Shown here piece by piece: positions 24,987-33,467 of a stretch of 51,205 bases of DNA (within the stretch, counting starts at the first letter, position 1; each line of letters begins with the position of its first letter). Source of the DNA: Bryobacterales bacterium. Its GTDB lineage: Bacteria > Acidobacteriota > Terriglobia > Bryobacterales > Bryobacteraceae. Where the stretch lies: assembly GCA_020847975.1 (NCBI GenBank), contig JADLBD010000289.1, positions 1-51,205 of the forward strand, in the 5' to 3' direction. The notes below the pieces were generated by a model that ran no database searches, had not been told where the DNA came from, and saw only the letters and a list, made by a program, of their open reading frames with translations. The position numbers were made by a program, and so were the translations under genes.

Positions 24987-26102
24987 CTACTTTTTCCCGT
25001 ACCCCTGCCACACATACTCCAGGGCTTCCGGCAGCGTCTGCTGCTTCACCGCCCGGTCCGTATGCCCCGCGTTCGTGGCAAAGACAAACTGGTAGTGATA
25101 CCCCTTGGCAGCCAGCGCCCTCGCCATGTTCTCGTTCGCCAGCACCCAGTCGTGGTAGTTGTCCCGCGTGATCAAATTGTCCCGGTCGCCCACTTCCATC
25201 CAGATACGAATCGGCTTGCGCGGGCTGTTCGGAATCAGGTGCTCATGGAACTCCCAGGCTCCGTGCGGCGTCTCCGCGTTCACCGGCCATTGCTGGTTCA
25301 CATACGTTCCCGAATACGTCAGCACGCGGTGGTAAAGCTCAGGATGATACCACGCCATGATCAACGCGCATGAACCGCCGGAACTGCCGCCCATCGTCGC
25401 CCGCCCATCAGGATCCTTCGTCAGCTTCACCTTGTATTGCTTTTCCACCAGCGGCAACACTTCATGCTCGACAAACTCCGCGTACCTGCCCGACATCGTG
25501 TCGTACTCGAGGCCTCGTTCACTCCCCTGCGCGTCGCCCCCGCCGTTCCCGATTGAAATGGCAATCATCGCCGGCACGCGCCGCTGCGCGATCAGATTGT
25601 CCAACGCCGGGAACAGCAGTTTGTCCGGACCGTCCGCACCCACGATAAACGGCGCTTCCGTGCCCGGAACATATTCCTTCGGCACATACACCGTCACCTT
25701 GCGCGTATAAGGAGCCGCATGGCTCGAGACGATCACCTTCGCCGGATCCGCCGGGTCCGGCTGCGGATAAGTGTTCGCCTCGCGCACAATCCCCGGATAA
25801 TACCTGCTGTCCGCCGATTCCATCGTGAACGTGTACACGTCCCCCTGCGGCACGCCCTCCTGCACTGTCATCTCCGGCGCCGGATTGTGCGTCGGCCCAA
25901 GGATGAAGTTCCCATCTTTCGCCGGAGCATTGGCCCCATCCGGCAACTCTCTTGCCTGCACATAACCCGGCGTGTGCGCATCGCGCACCGGAGCCTTCGG
26001 CCGCGGCGGGCGCTTGGTTGCGGTCTGGGCCAGGAGCATTCCAGGACCGGTCATGATTCCCAGAACCACAACGGTTGAGAGACGAAACAGAAAACCCTTC
26101 AT
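24987..26102 (-). CDS. Exported esterase (enterochelin-esterase/esterase D-like)
   Basis: 371 residues with a signal peptide (MKGFLFRLSTVVVLGIM... cleaved near LLAQ). The alpha/beta-hydrolase fold has the nucleophile elbow in MGGSSGGSCALIMAW, the acid near MEVGDRDNLI and the late histidine in NAGHTDRAV. The N-terminal 100 residues are a Pro-rich linker plus a beta domain as in Fes/IroD-type esterases. It would cleave an ester outside the cytoplasm. It starts 17 bases after the stop of the unknown 309-residue gene, so the two are probably co-transcribed. The substrate (siderophore, acetyl-xylan or other) cannot be decided. Confidence 0.87.
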   Translation of the reverse strand: MKGFLFRLSTVVVLGIMTGPGMLLAQTATKRPPRPKAPVRDAHTPGYVQARELPDGANAPAKDGNFILGPTHNPAPEMTVQEGVPQGDVYTFTMESADSRYYPGIVREANTYPQPDPADPAKVIVSSHAAPYTRKVTVYVPKEYVPGTEAPFIVGADGPDKLLFPALDNLIAQRRVPAMIAISIGNGGGDAQGSERGLEYDTMSGRYAEFVEHEVLPLVEKQYKVKLTKDPDGRATMGGSSGGSCALIMAWYHPELYHRVLTYSGTYVNQQWPVNAETPHGAWEFHEHLIPNSPRKPIRIWMEVGDRDNLITRDNYHDWVLANENMARALAAKGYHYQFVFATNAGHTDRAVKQQTLPEALEYVWQGYGKK

Positions 26103-26119
26103 TAACCACCGATCTTATC

Positions 26120-27049
26120 TCAAATGATCGTGTAAGGCGGATTGAATTCCGGCACCCCTGCATGCCTCCCCGCGATCCACCGCAGCACGTAAATCTGCCG
26201 CGGATCGGTAAGCGACCCCGTCGCCTTGTTCCGCAACACTTCGAGCAAAGCGTGCGCCCCCGGGTCCTTGTAGTAATCCATGTCCGGCTCCACTTTGATG
26301 CACTCCGCCCCGTTGATCGCCTTCCTGTCGTTCTCGTGGAACGTGATCTGCACGTTCGCCTCGCCGAACTGGACCTGCTTGAAACTGCATGTTGCTCCCG
26401 TATGGAAGATCGCCGACCCGACCTCCGGCGCGAACTCTCCCTCCAAGGCCGCGCGCCGCACCTGCTCCACCAGTTCCGGATCGGCCCACGCGAAAAACCG
26501 GTCCTGCTGCATCGTGTCGTCCCACATCATCTCCCGCATGTAGTCCAGCGGGCTGCCGGCCGGCAGATGGATCTCCTGCATCGCCGTCAGCAGATTGAAC
26601 ACGCAGGCAAGCACCGGAACCCGTCTCTCGAGCAACTCCGTGTACCGGTTTCCGGCCTCTTCTGGACTCGCGGAGCCTGCCCCCAACAACCCCGCAAAAT
26701 TCGGATGGCTCTTCTGAAGCTGGTCCCAACGTGCCTGGCTGAAATTGAAACTGGCATTCTGCCCCAGCAGCATGATGTCCACGATCGCGCGTTCTCCCGG
26801 CCTCACCGGAATGGGAGTGAAGCCCGCCTGCTCGTGCCCGGAAGCCCACGCCACCACCGTATAGTTATCCCGAAAATTGGCATGGAATGGCAGATCCCTG
26901 ATCGTCAACCCAGGCCCCTTCGCGAAATCGCGATACACCTGCCGCTGCGTCCCGTCAATGACGGTGATCAAGGCCTCGATCGAAGAGGCTAGCGGCTGCC
27001 GCGCGCCGTCGAAGAGGTTGATCGCCAGTACGCACCCTTTGTCCGGCAT
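26120..27049 (-). CDS. Unknown 309-residue protein
   Basis: The start ATG at 27049 has GGAAGGAGGGAACGACG in front, a strong ribosome site. No signal peptide or membrane helix is seen. The N-terminal 110 residues look beta-rich (LAINLFDGARQPL, YTVVAWASGHEQAGF, ERAIVDIMLLG). They resemble a carboxypeptidase-regulatory/SpaA-type sandwich. The middle and C-terminal parts are mixed alpha/beta, with FNLLTAMQEIHLPAGSPLDY and a closing VLRWIAGRHAGVPEF. I do not recognise the family and see no catalytic motif. Its neighbours are a short Tat-leader ORF upstream and the esterase downstream, all on the same strand. Confidence 0.75.
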   Translation of the reverse strand: MPDKGCVLAINLFDGARQPLASSIEALITVIDGTQRQVYRDFAKGPGLTIRDLPFHANFRDNYTVVAWASGHEQAGFTPIPVRPGERAIVDIMLLGQNASFNFSQARWDQLQKSHPNFAGLLGAGSASPEEAGNRYTELLERRVPVLACVFNLLTAMQEIHLPAGSPLDYMREMMWDDTMQQDRFFAWADPELVEQVRRAALEGEFAPEVGSAIFHTGATCSFKQVQFGEANVQITFHENDRKAINGAECIKVEPDMDYYKDPGAHALLEVLRNKATGSLTDPRQIYVLRWIAGRHAGVPEFNPPYTII

Positions 27050-27125
27050 CGTCGTTCCCTCCTTCCCCGGTAGAATTCACCCAGTGGAGTAGTGCCGCCA
27101 CGCCAACCATCGTTACAGAATCCGG

Positions 27126-27224
27126 TCATTGGCCCCAGGCACCCGCGCCTTGCGCCGTGGCATTTCCACACACCACCCCCGCCGCGGCGAAGCCCAGACA
27201 CTCCCGCCTCGTCATGCTTGCCAT
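27126..27224 (-). pseudogene. 32-codon ORF: Tat signal peptide with almost no mature part
   Basis: From the ATG at 27224, with AAGGAGTG in ideal position, 32 codons encode a textbook twin-arginine leader (SMTRRECLGFAAAGVVCG, then NATAQ) and stop after only about eight further residues (TGA at 27126). It starts 16 bases after the FtsB-like gene stop and lies 76 bases before the 309-residue gene, which is in another frame. The most likely explanation is the remnant of a Tat-exported protein lost by deletion or frameshift. A genuine small exported peptide cannot be excluded. Confidence 0.5.
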
Positions 27225-27240
27225 GGGCACTCCTTGATCG

Positions 27241-27552
27241 CTATGGTTGGGAATCGTCCGCCGGAGCCGGCTTGTTCGGAATGATGAATGTCGTCTCGCC
27301 CGGACGCAGCATCTTCAGCCGCTTGCGAATCTCCAACTCCTGTTCGGCCGGCGATTCCTTCAGCCGCTGGATGCGCGCCGCGCGCTGCTCCACATCCCGC
27401 TCCAGTTCCGCGTTGCGTTGCTGCATCTGCCGGATTTCCTGCCACTTCTCCTGCAACGCGGGCAGACCTTGTGGACCACGAAGGGCCATGTACACGTACA
27501 CGCCGCACAGCGTCAGTACGCTCAGGAATCCGGCTTTTTGAAGGGCTGACAT
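27241..27552 (-). CDS. FtsB/DivIC-family septum formation initiator protein
   Basis: 103 residues. One membrane helix (about 7-25, GFLSVLTLCGVYVYMAL) is followed by a coiled coil (about 33-72, LQEKWQEIRQMQQRNAELERD with further heptads). A short conserved-type end (EIRKRLKMLRPGETTFII) then precedes an Ala/Pro tail. This is the DivIC/FtsB plan: a bitopic divisome protein that pairs with FtsL and FtsQ in the periplasm. FtsL is not seen nearby. It is divergent from cutA across a 67-base AT-rich gap. Confidence 0.85.
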   Translation of the reverse strand: MSALQKAGFLSVLTLCGVYVYMALRGPQGLPALQEKWQEIRQMQQRNAELERDVEQRAARIQRLKESPAEQELEIRKRLKMLRPGETTFIIPNKPAPADDSQP

Positions 27553-27619
27553 CAGGTTTCCAAATACCCTTATCTAATGTTTATAACTCTTTTGTGCTGC
27601 TTTGGCTACACTGAAATGC
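27553..27619. promoter_or_regulatory. AT-rich divergent promoter region of ftsB-like gene and cutA
   Basis: A 67-base gap that is clearly AT-richer than its surroundings. On the plus strand TACACT (27607-27612) lies seven bases before the cutA ATG. On the minus strand the stretch TAGATAAGGGTATTTGG precedes the FtsB-like start. No classical -35 could be fixed for either. Confidence 0.4.
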
Positions 27620-27943
27620 ATGTCCGCGAGATTTGTCGTCCTCTGTACCTCCAGTTCCGAAGTGGAGGCGCGCCGCATTGCCCACGCCGTCGTCGGCAAA
27701 CAACTCGCCGCCTGCGTCAACATCCTCCCCGGAGCCGCCAGCGTCTATCGCTGGGAAGGCGTCGTCGAAGAAGCCTCCGAATGGCTCCTCCTCATGAAAA
27801 CCACCGCCGCCGCCTACCCCCAGCTCGAGCAGGAAATCCGCCGCCTCCACTCCTACTCCGTGCCCGAAATCATCGCCCTCCCCATCGAACGCGGCTCGCA
27901 ATCTTACCTCTCCTGGATGGACACGGAGACGGCGGCGGAATAA
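27620..27943 (+). CDS. cutA: CutA divalent-cation tolerance protein
   Basis: 107 residues from the ATG at 27620, the normal CutA1 length; an earlier in-frame start would overlap the promoter. The family is clear from FVVLCTSSSEVEARRIAHAV at the start, LAACVNILPGAASVYRWEG in the middle and the late HSYSVPEIIALPI. CutA forms very stable trimers with a ferredoxin-like fold. It has been linked to copper tolerance, although its real role is unsettled. It is a single gene, divergent from the FtsB-like gene. Confidence 0.95.
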   Translation: MSARFVVLCTSSSEVEARRIAHAVVGKQLAACVNILPGAASVYRWEGVVEEASEWLLLMKTTAAAYPQLEQEIRRLHSYSVPEIIALPIERGSQSYLSWMDTETAAE

Positions 27944-27960
27944 CGCCCTGATTTTCTCTA

Positions 27961-27988
27961 TTGACCTCGCCCCATTTTCCTGTATTCT
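27961..27988 (+). promoter_or_regulatory. Promoter of the DUF2278-LTD gene (TTGACC-16-TATTCT)
   Basis: TTGACC (27961-27966) and TATTCT (27983-27988) are 16 bases apart, with TG directly before the -10. The start codon follows 55 bases downstream, with GGAGG before it, giving an ordinary leader. Confidence 0.6.
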
Positions 27989-28042
27989 AATTCCACCACC
28001 ACCCGGCAAGTCCCTACTTCAACGCAATACGGAGGACCGGCA

Positions 28043-29083
28043 ATGCTGGCAAGCTACGGAGTTCTCAAAGCCCGCCCCATTCACGGAGTGGATGGCCGCG
28101 GGGCAAACGCCCACTATCAGATTCACATGGTGGATGACACCACCGAATATCGCATCGCCGTCAACGTCAAATCCCAGGAATCCCCGTCCGATCTCGAATT
28201 CCTCGTCGACGACGATTTCCGCCATCCCATCACCGAACCCTTGGGCGCAAAGCCCCTCGGATTCACCCCACTCGCCTCCAATCCCAACAGCGGCGCCCTC
28301 GACTTCATCCGCGGCAATCTCTTCGACCGCTCCTGGATGCGCCCCCTCCCCACCAACCTCCCAGGTCCCGGCAATGACCTCAATGACGCCGTCGATAAAC
28401 TGGTTCAGGCCGCCATCGCCGAAGAGCACGCCGTCGTTTACGCCTACGGCCAGCGTTGGGGTCCCGAACCACACACCCGCGACAAAATCTTCGGTTTCCT
28501 CCCCGGCAACGGTATCCACGACATCCACATGAACCAGGGCAACTCTCCGCGCTTCGTCAACGACGACGGCGTCTGGCAGGATGGCGCGTTGCTTCTCTTC
28601 TATCCATCCGTCAACCGCTGGGCCGCCGTCTTCCTCAAATTCCAGTCCCAGAGTTGGCACACCGACGACGCCACCGGCCACACCATCTCCACCCCGGCCC
28701 CTCCCGGAGAAACGCCCCAACCCCAACCCGGTCCCGGCAACACACCCGCCCCCGGAGAACCCGACTTCACCGTCCGCATCGTCGGCGCTCTCGTCAATCC
28801 CAAGGGCGCGGACCAGGGCCAGGAGACCGTTACCCTCCTCAACGTCTCCGACGCAAACATCAATCTTTCCGGCTGGGCCATTTTCAACAAAGCGGACGAA
28901 CGCTTCAACCTCACCGGTACCCTCAAAGCCGGAGAGGCCCGCGCTTTCACCCTCCCCATCCAGGTGCCGCTCTCGAACAATGGCGGCATCATCACGCTCA
29001 CCAATAATCAGGGGCTCAAGGTTCACGGCGTCAGCTATACGAAGGATCAGGTTTCGCGCCAGGGCTGGACCATCACTTTCTAA
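28043..29083 (+). CDS. DUF2278 (YukJ-like) protein with C-terminal lamin-tail domain
   Basis: 346 residues; ACGGAGGAC lies just before the ATG. Residues 1-210 match DUF2278 (YukJ): YGVLKARPIHGVDGRG, then HYQIHMVDDTTEYRIAVNV, then the late GIHDIHMNQGNSPRF and DGALLLFYPSVNRWAAVFLKF. A Pro/Gly-rich linker (about 215-245) leads to a lamin-tail immunoglobulin-like fold (about 248-346; QETVTLLNVSDANINLSGWAIF, the LTD signature). No signal peptide is present, so it appears to be cytosolic unless exported otherwise. The function of DUF2278 is unknown, and LTDs usually bind ligands or nucleic acids. It has its own promoter. Confidence 0.88.
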   Translation: MLASYGVLKARPIHGVDGRGANAHYQIHMVDDTTEYRIAVNVKSQESPSDLEFLVDDDFRHPITEPLGAKPLGFTPLASNPNSGALDFIRGNLFDRSWMRPLPTNLPGPGNDLNDAVDKLVQAAIAEEHAVVYAYGQRWGPEPHTRDKIFGFLPGNGIHDIHMNQGNSPRFVNDDGVWQDGALLLFYPSVNRWAAVFLKFQSQSWHTDDATGHTISTPAPPGETPQPQPGPGNTPAPGEPDFTVRIVGALVNPKGADQGQETVTLLNVSDANINLSGWAIFNKADERFNLTGTLKAGEARAFTLPIQVPLSNNGGIITLTNNQGLKVHGVSYTKDQVSRQGWTITF

Positions 29084-29145
29084 CCCCGCTCAACCACGCT
29101 CGCTTGCATCTCACTCGCCGGCCATGATGTGATATCCCGAGCAGC

Positions 29146-30471
29146 ATGGCAATACCAATGTCCGGCAAACAGGCGAACGATCCGGCCTCCACCGCCCTCA
29201 TCAAGCCTTCCCGCGCGCGCTACTGGGTCATCTTCTTCGCGGTGACGCTCTCCATCCTCGCCTACATTGACCGCGTCTGCATCTCGCAGGCCGCGCCGCT
29301 CATCTCCAGGGATCTCAATTTCGACAAGACCGAAATGGGCCTTGTCTTCGCCGCCTTCGCCCTCGCCTATGCCCTCTTCGAGGTCCCCGGCGGCTGGATG
29401 GGAGATTGGATGGGTCCGCGCAAAGTCCTCATGCGCATCGTCATCTGGTGGTCCGTCTTTACCGCCGCCACCGGAGCCATGTGGAATCTCACCTCCATGG
29501 TCGTCACCCGCTTCCTGTTCGGCGCGGGCGAAGCCGGCTGCTTCCCGAACCTCACCAAAGCCTTCTCCATCTGGCTCCCCCTCTCCGAGCGCGTCGCCGC
29601 CCAGGGCATCATGTGGACCTTCGCCCGCTGGGGTGGAGCCTTCACTCCCCCCCTCGTCATCTTCGTCCTCGGTATGATGAGCTGGCACTGGGCCTTTGTC
29701 GCCTTCGGTGCCCTCGGCGTCATCTGGGCTGTCTCCTTCTACATCTGGTTCCGTGACAACCCCAAGGACCATCCCAGCGTCAACGCCGGCGAATTGGATC
29801 TGCTCAAGCACGTCTCGGAAAACGCCGGCAGCCACGGCAACGTCCCCTGGGCCCTCCTGCTCAAGTCCCGCAGCGTCTGGCTCCTCTGGGTGCAGTATTT
29901 CCTGCTCTCCTTCCCCTGGTATTTCTACATCACCTGGCTGCCTACTTACTTGCAGGAAGGCCGCCATCTCCCCGCCGCCGAAAGCGCCAATTTCGCCATC
30001 CTCCCCCTCCTGTTTGGCGGCATGGGCTCCCTGTTCTGCGGCTTCATCTCCCCCCGCGCCGCCCACCACGCCGGCGGCGTCAAGCGCGCGCGCCAGATGC
30101 TTGGTTCCCTCGGCTTCCTCGGAGCCGGCGTCATGCTCATCGTCTCCATCCAGCTCCATGACCCCCTCTACGCCATGATCTGCATGGGCCTCGCCAGTTT
30201 CTGCAACGATCTCGTCATGCCCGGTGCCTGGGCCGCATGCATGGATATCGGCGGCAGCTACGCCGGAACCCTCGCCGGTTCCATGAATATGATGGGCAAC
30301 CTCGCCGGCTTCGTCGCCCCCCTCACCGGAGGCCTCCTCCTCGACATGACCAAACAACAAACCGGCACCGCCGACTGGAACCTCTTCCTCTACATGATGG
30401 CCGGAGTCTACCTCCTCGGCACCCTCGTCTGGCCCTTCATCGACCCCGTAACACCATTAGAGGAACACTAA
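29146..30471 (+). CDS. MFS transporter (anion:cation symporter-like)
   Basis: 441 residues with about twelve membrane helices. The first begins at YWVIFFAVTLSILAYIDRV, which carries the acidic Asp-Arg pair typical of the ACS (glucarate/phthalate/hexuronate) branch. The loop 2-3 motif is GGWMGDWMGPRKVLM, the MFS motif A. A central cytoplasmic loop lies at about 200-235. ACS members import organic anions such as sugar acids with protons. No catabolic genes are adjacent, so the substrate is open. It is separated from DUF2278-LTD by 62 bases and converges on the next gene. Confidence 0.88.
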   Translation: MAIPMSGKQANDPASTALIKPSRARYWVIFFAVTLSILAYIDRVCISQAAPLISRDLNFDKTEMGLVFAAFALAYALFEVPGGWMGDWMGPRKVLMRIVIWWSVFTAATGAMWNLTSMVVTRFLFGAGEAGCFPNLTKAFSIWLPLSERVAAQGIMWTFARWGGAFTPPLVIFVLGMMSWHWAFVAFGALGVIWAVSFYIWFRDNPKDHPSVNAGELDLLKHVSENAGSHGNVPWALLLKSRSVWLLWVQYFLLSFPWYFYITWLPTYLQEGRHLPAAESANFAILPLLFGGMGSLFCGFISPRAAHHAGGVKRARQMLGSLGFLGAGVMLIVSIQLHDPLYAMICMGLASFCNDLVMPGAWAACMDIGGSYAGTLAGSMNMMGNLAGFVAPLTGGLLLDMTKQQTGTADWNLFLYMMAGVYLLGTLVWPFIDPVTPLEEH

Positions 30472-30517
30472 CCACACTCCAAAACTCTGCGCACGCGGCG
30501 AGAGACAACCCACATCC

Positions 30518-31321
30518 TCACCCCAATGTGATCCGGAAATCCCGCGGAATCTCCCCCACGGGCGATGCCGCCGCCGTCCGCTCCAATACCTCCTCGCTGG
30601 TCACAAACCGCGCCGCCGTCAGGATCCCCGCCGGCTCCGGCGAAGCCAGAATCGTCACCACGCCGTGTCCGTCCCGGGCCCAGATCCGCTCCAGGATCGC
30701 CGTCTCCAGCGGCTCCCGCACAAACTCCCCCAACATCGCATTCGTCCCCGGAGTCCCCACCAGCACCAGGTTCCCCTCCAGCACGCCCGATTCCAAAAAC
30801 GCGCTCGCCGGCTGCAATCGCAGCGCCGATCCCTTCCCTTCAAACAGCACCGCCAGTTGCACCGCCGCGTACGCCTCCGCGATCAGCATCCCCTCGCCCG
30901 GCAGTTCCCCATGAATCAACAGGTTCGTCCCCCCCGAACGCCAGTACGGAGCCCAGAACTGCTCCAGCGCCCCCGGCTCAGCCTCCGCAAGCTGCCGCGG
31001 ATCCGCCTCGTAAAAGAACGCGCGGAACTCCCCTTTCGGAAGGGCCACCCGCAGCGGCTCCCGCCGCCCTTCCCTGCGGAAATACGCCTTCAGCTTTTCC
31101 CGCACCTCCTCCGTCACCCGGCTCACCACAGGGTTTTCCGCTACGTCATAACCCGGCTCCAGCCCCAGCGCCGCCACGCCAATGTCATGCTCCCGCAAGT
31201 CCGGCGATCCGCCCGCCTGCGTCTGGTAGCAGATATACTCCAGTACCTCGCAGTGCTCCTGCGATCCGCCAAATGCCGCGCTCCGCGCAATCCGCCGCAG
31301 CAACTCCTCCGGACCGTTCAT
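30518..31321 (-). CDS. Unknown protein with an Acidobacteria-type N-terminal regulatory domain
   Basis: 267 residues; the ATG overlaps the folP stop (ATGA). The N-terminal 100 residues (EHCEVLEYICYQTQAG, DLREHDIGVAALGLEPGYD, NPVVSRVTEEVREKLKAYF, then LRVALPKGEF) resemble a domain I know from many Solibacter-type regulators and TolB-like proteins. There it precedes a membrane or propeller part. Here the rest (about 110-267) is soluble alpha/beta sequence without a recognised motif. Coupling to folP suggests co-expression rather than a shared pathway. Its function is unknown. Confidence 0.72.
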   Translation of the reverse strand: MNGPEELLRRIARSAAFGGSQEHCEVLEYICYQTQAGGSPDLREHDIGVAALGLEPGYDVAENPVVSRVTEEVREKLKAYFRREGRREPLRVALPKGEFRAFFYEADPRQLAEAEPGALEQFWAPYWRSGGTNLLIHGELPGEGMLIAEAYAAVQLAVLFEGKGSALRLQPASAFLESGVLEGNLVLVGTPGTNAMLGEFVREPLETAILERIWARDGHGVVTILASPEPAGILTAARFVTSEEVLERTAAASPVGEIPRDFRITLG

Positions 31322-32166
31322 GAACCCTCTCCCCGCGCGATCGCATCCGCAATCCGAACCGCCGCCTTCATCTCCTTCACATCATGCACCCGCACCAGAT
31401 GCGCGCCCCCCAGGATCGCCGCCGTCACCGCCGCCGCCGTCGCGAACATCGTCTCCGTGTCCGTCGCCTGCTGCAAAAAACCCTTCCGCGACGGCCCCAC
31501 CATCAGCGGCATCTCGAGCTTCACAAGCTGCCCCAGCCGCGCCAGAATCAGCGTGTTCTCTTCCTTCCGCTTCCCGAACCCCAACCCCGGATCCACCACA
31601 ATCCGCGCCTTCTCGACACCCGAGCGCAGCGCCCGGTGCACACACGCCGCCAAATCCGCCGCCACCGTCCCCACCGGATCCTTCAACGGCGGCAGTTTCG
31701 CCCACGTCTCCGGCGTCCCCCGCATGTGATTCAGAATCAGCCCCGCGTCATGCTGCGCCGCCACCTTCCCGGTCAGCGGATCAAACGTCAGCGCCGACGG
31801 ATCATTGATGATCTCCGCGCCCAGCCCCAGCGCCTTCTCCGCCACCCCCGATTTGTACGTGTCCACTGAAATCGGGATTGCCATCTTCCCCCGCAGCCGC
31901 TTCAACACCGGTATCAGCCGCCGCAACTCCTCTTCCTCCGAGATCCGGTGCGAGCCCGGCTTCGTCGACTCCGCCCCGATATCCAATATGTCCGCCCCCA
32001 TCTCCTCCAACTCGAGCGCCCGCGCATATGCCCGGTCCGGTTCGTAATACTTCCCGCCATCGGAAAAGGAGTCCGGCGTCACATTCAGCACCGCCATGAT
32101 CCGCGTGTGCTCGCCAAGCGGAATCTCCCGCTCGCGCAGTTTCCATATCAATCGTTTTCTTGCCAT
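31318..32166 (-). CDS. folP: Dihydropteroate synthase
   Basis: 282 residues. The enzyme joins 4-aminobenzoate to dihydropterin pyrophosphate in folate synthesis and is the sulfonamide target. Signatures seen are MAVLNVTPDSFSDGG (about 25-39), DILDIGAESTKPG, ISVDTYKSGVA, IINDPSAL, LILNHMRGTPE and VGPSRKGFL, all in the order of the TIM barrel. IINDPSAL replaces the usual IIND-(V/I)-S/T, a mild change. It follows the permease genes after a 21-base gap and overlaps the next gene by four bases. Confidence 0.97.
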   Translation of the reverse strand: MARKRLIWKLREREIPLGEHTRIMAVLNVTPDSFSDGGKYYEPDRAYARALELEEMGADILDIGAESTKPGSHRISEEEELRRLIPVLKRLRGKMAIPISVDTYKSGVAEKALGLGAEIINDPSALTFDPLTGKVAAQHDAGLILNHMRGTPETWAKLPPLKDPVGTVAADLAACVHRALRSGVEKARIVVDPGLGFGKRKEENTLILARLGQLVKLEMPLMVGPSRKGFLQQATDTETMFATAAAVTAAILGGAHLVRVHDVKEMKAAVRIADAIARGEGS

Positions 32167-32187
32167 TCTGTGCTTTGAAAAAAACGC

Positions 32188-33465
32188 CTATTCGTATCTT
32201 AGACACACAATCGGGTCCAGATTCGCCGCCCGGTTCGCCGGATAGTACCCGAAGAACAACCCCACCCCCACCGAAATCGTTACCCCCAGCCCCACCCAAA
32301 GCCAGCTCACCGTCGCCGGCACCGACGGCAGCAGCATCCGCACCACCATCGCGATCCCCATCCCCATCGCGATCCCGATCGCCCCGCCGGCGGCGCACAA
32401 GGTGATCGCCTCCATCAGAAACTGCGCCCTGATGTCGCTCCGCCGCGCCCCAATCGCCTTCCGCACCCCGATCTCCGTCGTCCGCTCCGTCACCGAAATC
32501 AGCATGATGTTCATCACCCCGATCCCGCCCACCAGCAACCCCACCGAACTGATGATGAATGTCAGAATCACCAGCGCTCCCGTCAACTGGTTCCACATCG
32601 ACGACAGAAAATCCGGCGACGTCAGCTCGAAATCATTCTCCGCCGTGGGAGGCACCTTCCGGATGCGCCGCAGCGCCTGCACCACCTGGTCCTGCGCCGT
32701 CACGATGTCCTCGTCCGGACCTACAGTGAACGCCACCACCAGTTCCTTCGCTTCCGGATACCGCTTGCGGAAATCCCCCATCGGAATCAGCGCAAAGTCA
32801 TCTGGCCCCGGCCCGCCGAACATCCCCGCCTCCTTTTGCAGTATCCCGATTACTTCGTACAGCTTGCCGTTCAGCCGTACCTGCTTGCCTATCCCGTCCA
32901 CCGGCCCGAACAGGGAATCCGCAATCGACGACCCCAACACCACCACCGCCCGCGCATGCACGTCATCGGCGCGCGAGATGAACCTCCCCTGCCCCACCGT
33001 GAACATCGGAAACGCCTGCGCGTACTCCGGCTCCACCCCGCGCAGAATCAGCTTCTCCACCCGCGCTCCTTCATACATCACGTCATTGGTCCCTGACCCC
33101 GCCATCCCCGGAATCGCCATTCGCGTCCCGAACACCGTCACGAAACTCACCGCCGGAGCATGCTCGGCAACCGTACGCGCGTCCGTATACTCCAGGTATT
33201 TCCGCTGCCGCACCTTCTCCGGCAGCCGGTCGAACGCCATCGTCCCCGGAGGAAATCGCGTGATGAAATACGTCCGCGACCCGAGCGACTCCACCTTCTC
33301 CTGCACGTACCGGTTCAACCCCTGAATGATCGACGCCACCGAAATCACCGACGTCACTCCGATCACGATGCCCAGTATCGTCAGCCCCGACCGCACCTTG
33401 TGCGCCCGCAGCGTGTCGAACGCCACCAGCATGTTCTCCCGCAACTCGGCGCGTGTCATGTTCAT
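32188..33465 (-). CDS. MacB/FtsX-type ABC transporter permease
   Basis: 425 residues from the ATG at 33465, two bases after the previous stop; a longer in-frame extension overlaps the neighbouring gene and is rejected. One N-terminal helix (SGLTILGIVIGVTSVISVASI) is followed by a large periplasmic MacB-like domain (about 50-280). Three C-terminal helices (about 300-415) make up the FtsX fold, including the conserved GIGVMNIMLISVTERTTEIG. MacB-type systems power efflux or lipoprotein and envelope work by mechanotransmission. No ATPase or adaptor gene is adjacent. Confidence 0.9.
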   Translation of the reverse strand: MNMTRAELRENMLVAFDTLRAHKVRSGLTILGIVIGVTSVISVASIIQGLNRYVQEKVESLGSRTYFITRFPPGTMAFDRLPEKVRQRKYLEYTDARTVAEHAPAVSFVTVFGTRMAIPGMAGSGTNDVMYEGARVEKLILRGVEPEYAQAFPMFTVGQGRFISRADDVHARAVVVLGSSIADSLFGPVDGIGKQVRLNGKLYEVIGILQKEAGMFGGPGPDDFALIPMGDFRKRYPEAKELVVAFTVGPDEDIVTAQDQVVQALRRIRKVPPTAENDFELTSPDFLSSMWNQLTGALVILTFIISSVGLLVGGIGVMNIMLISVTERTTEIGVRKAIGARRSDIRAQFLMEAITLCAAGGAIGIAMGMGIAMVVRMLLPSVPATVSWLWVGLGVTISVGVGLFFGYYPANRAANLDPIVCLRYE

Positions 33466-33467
33466 CG

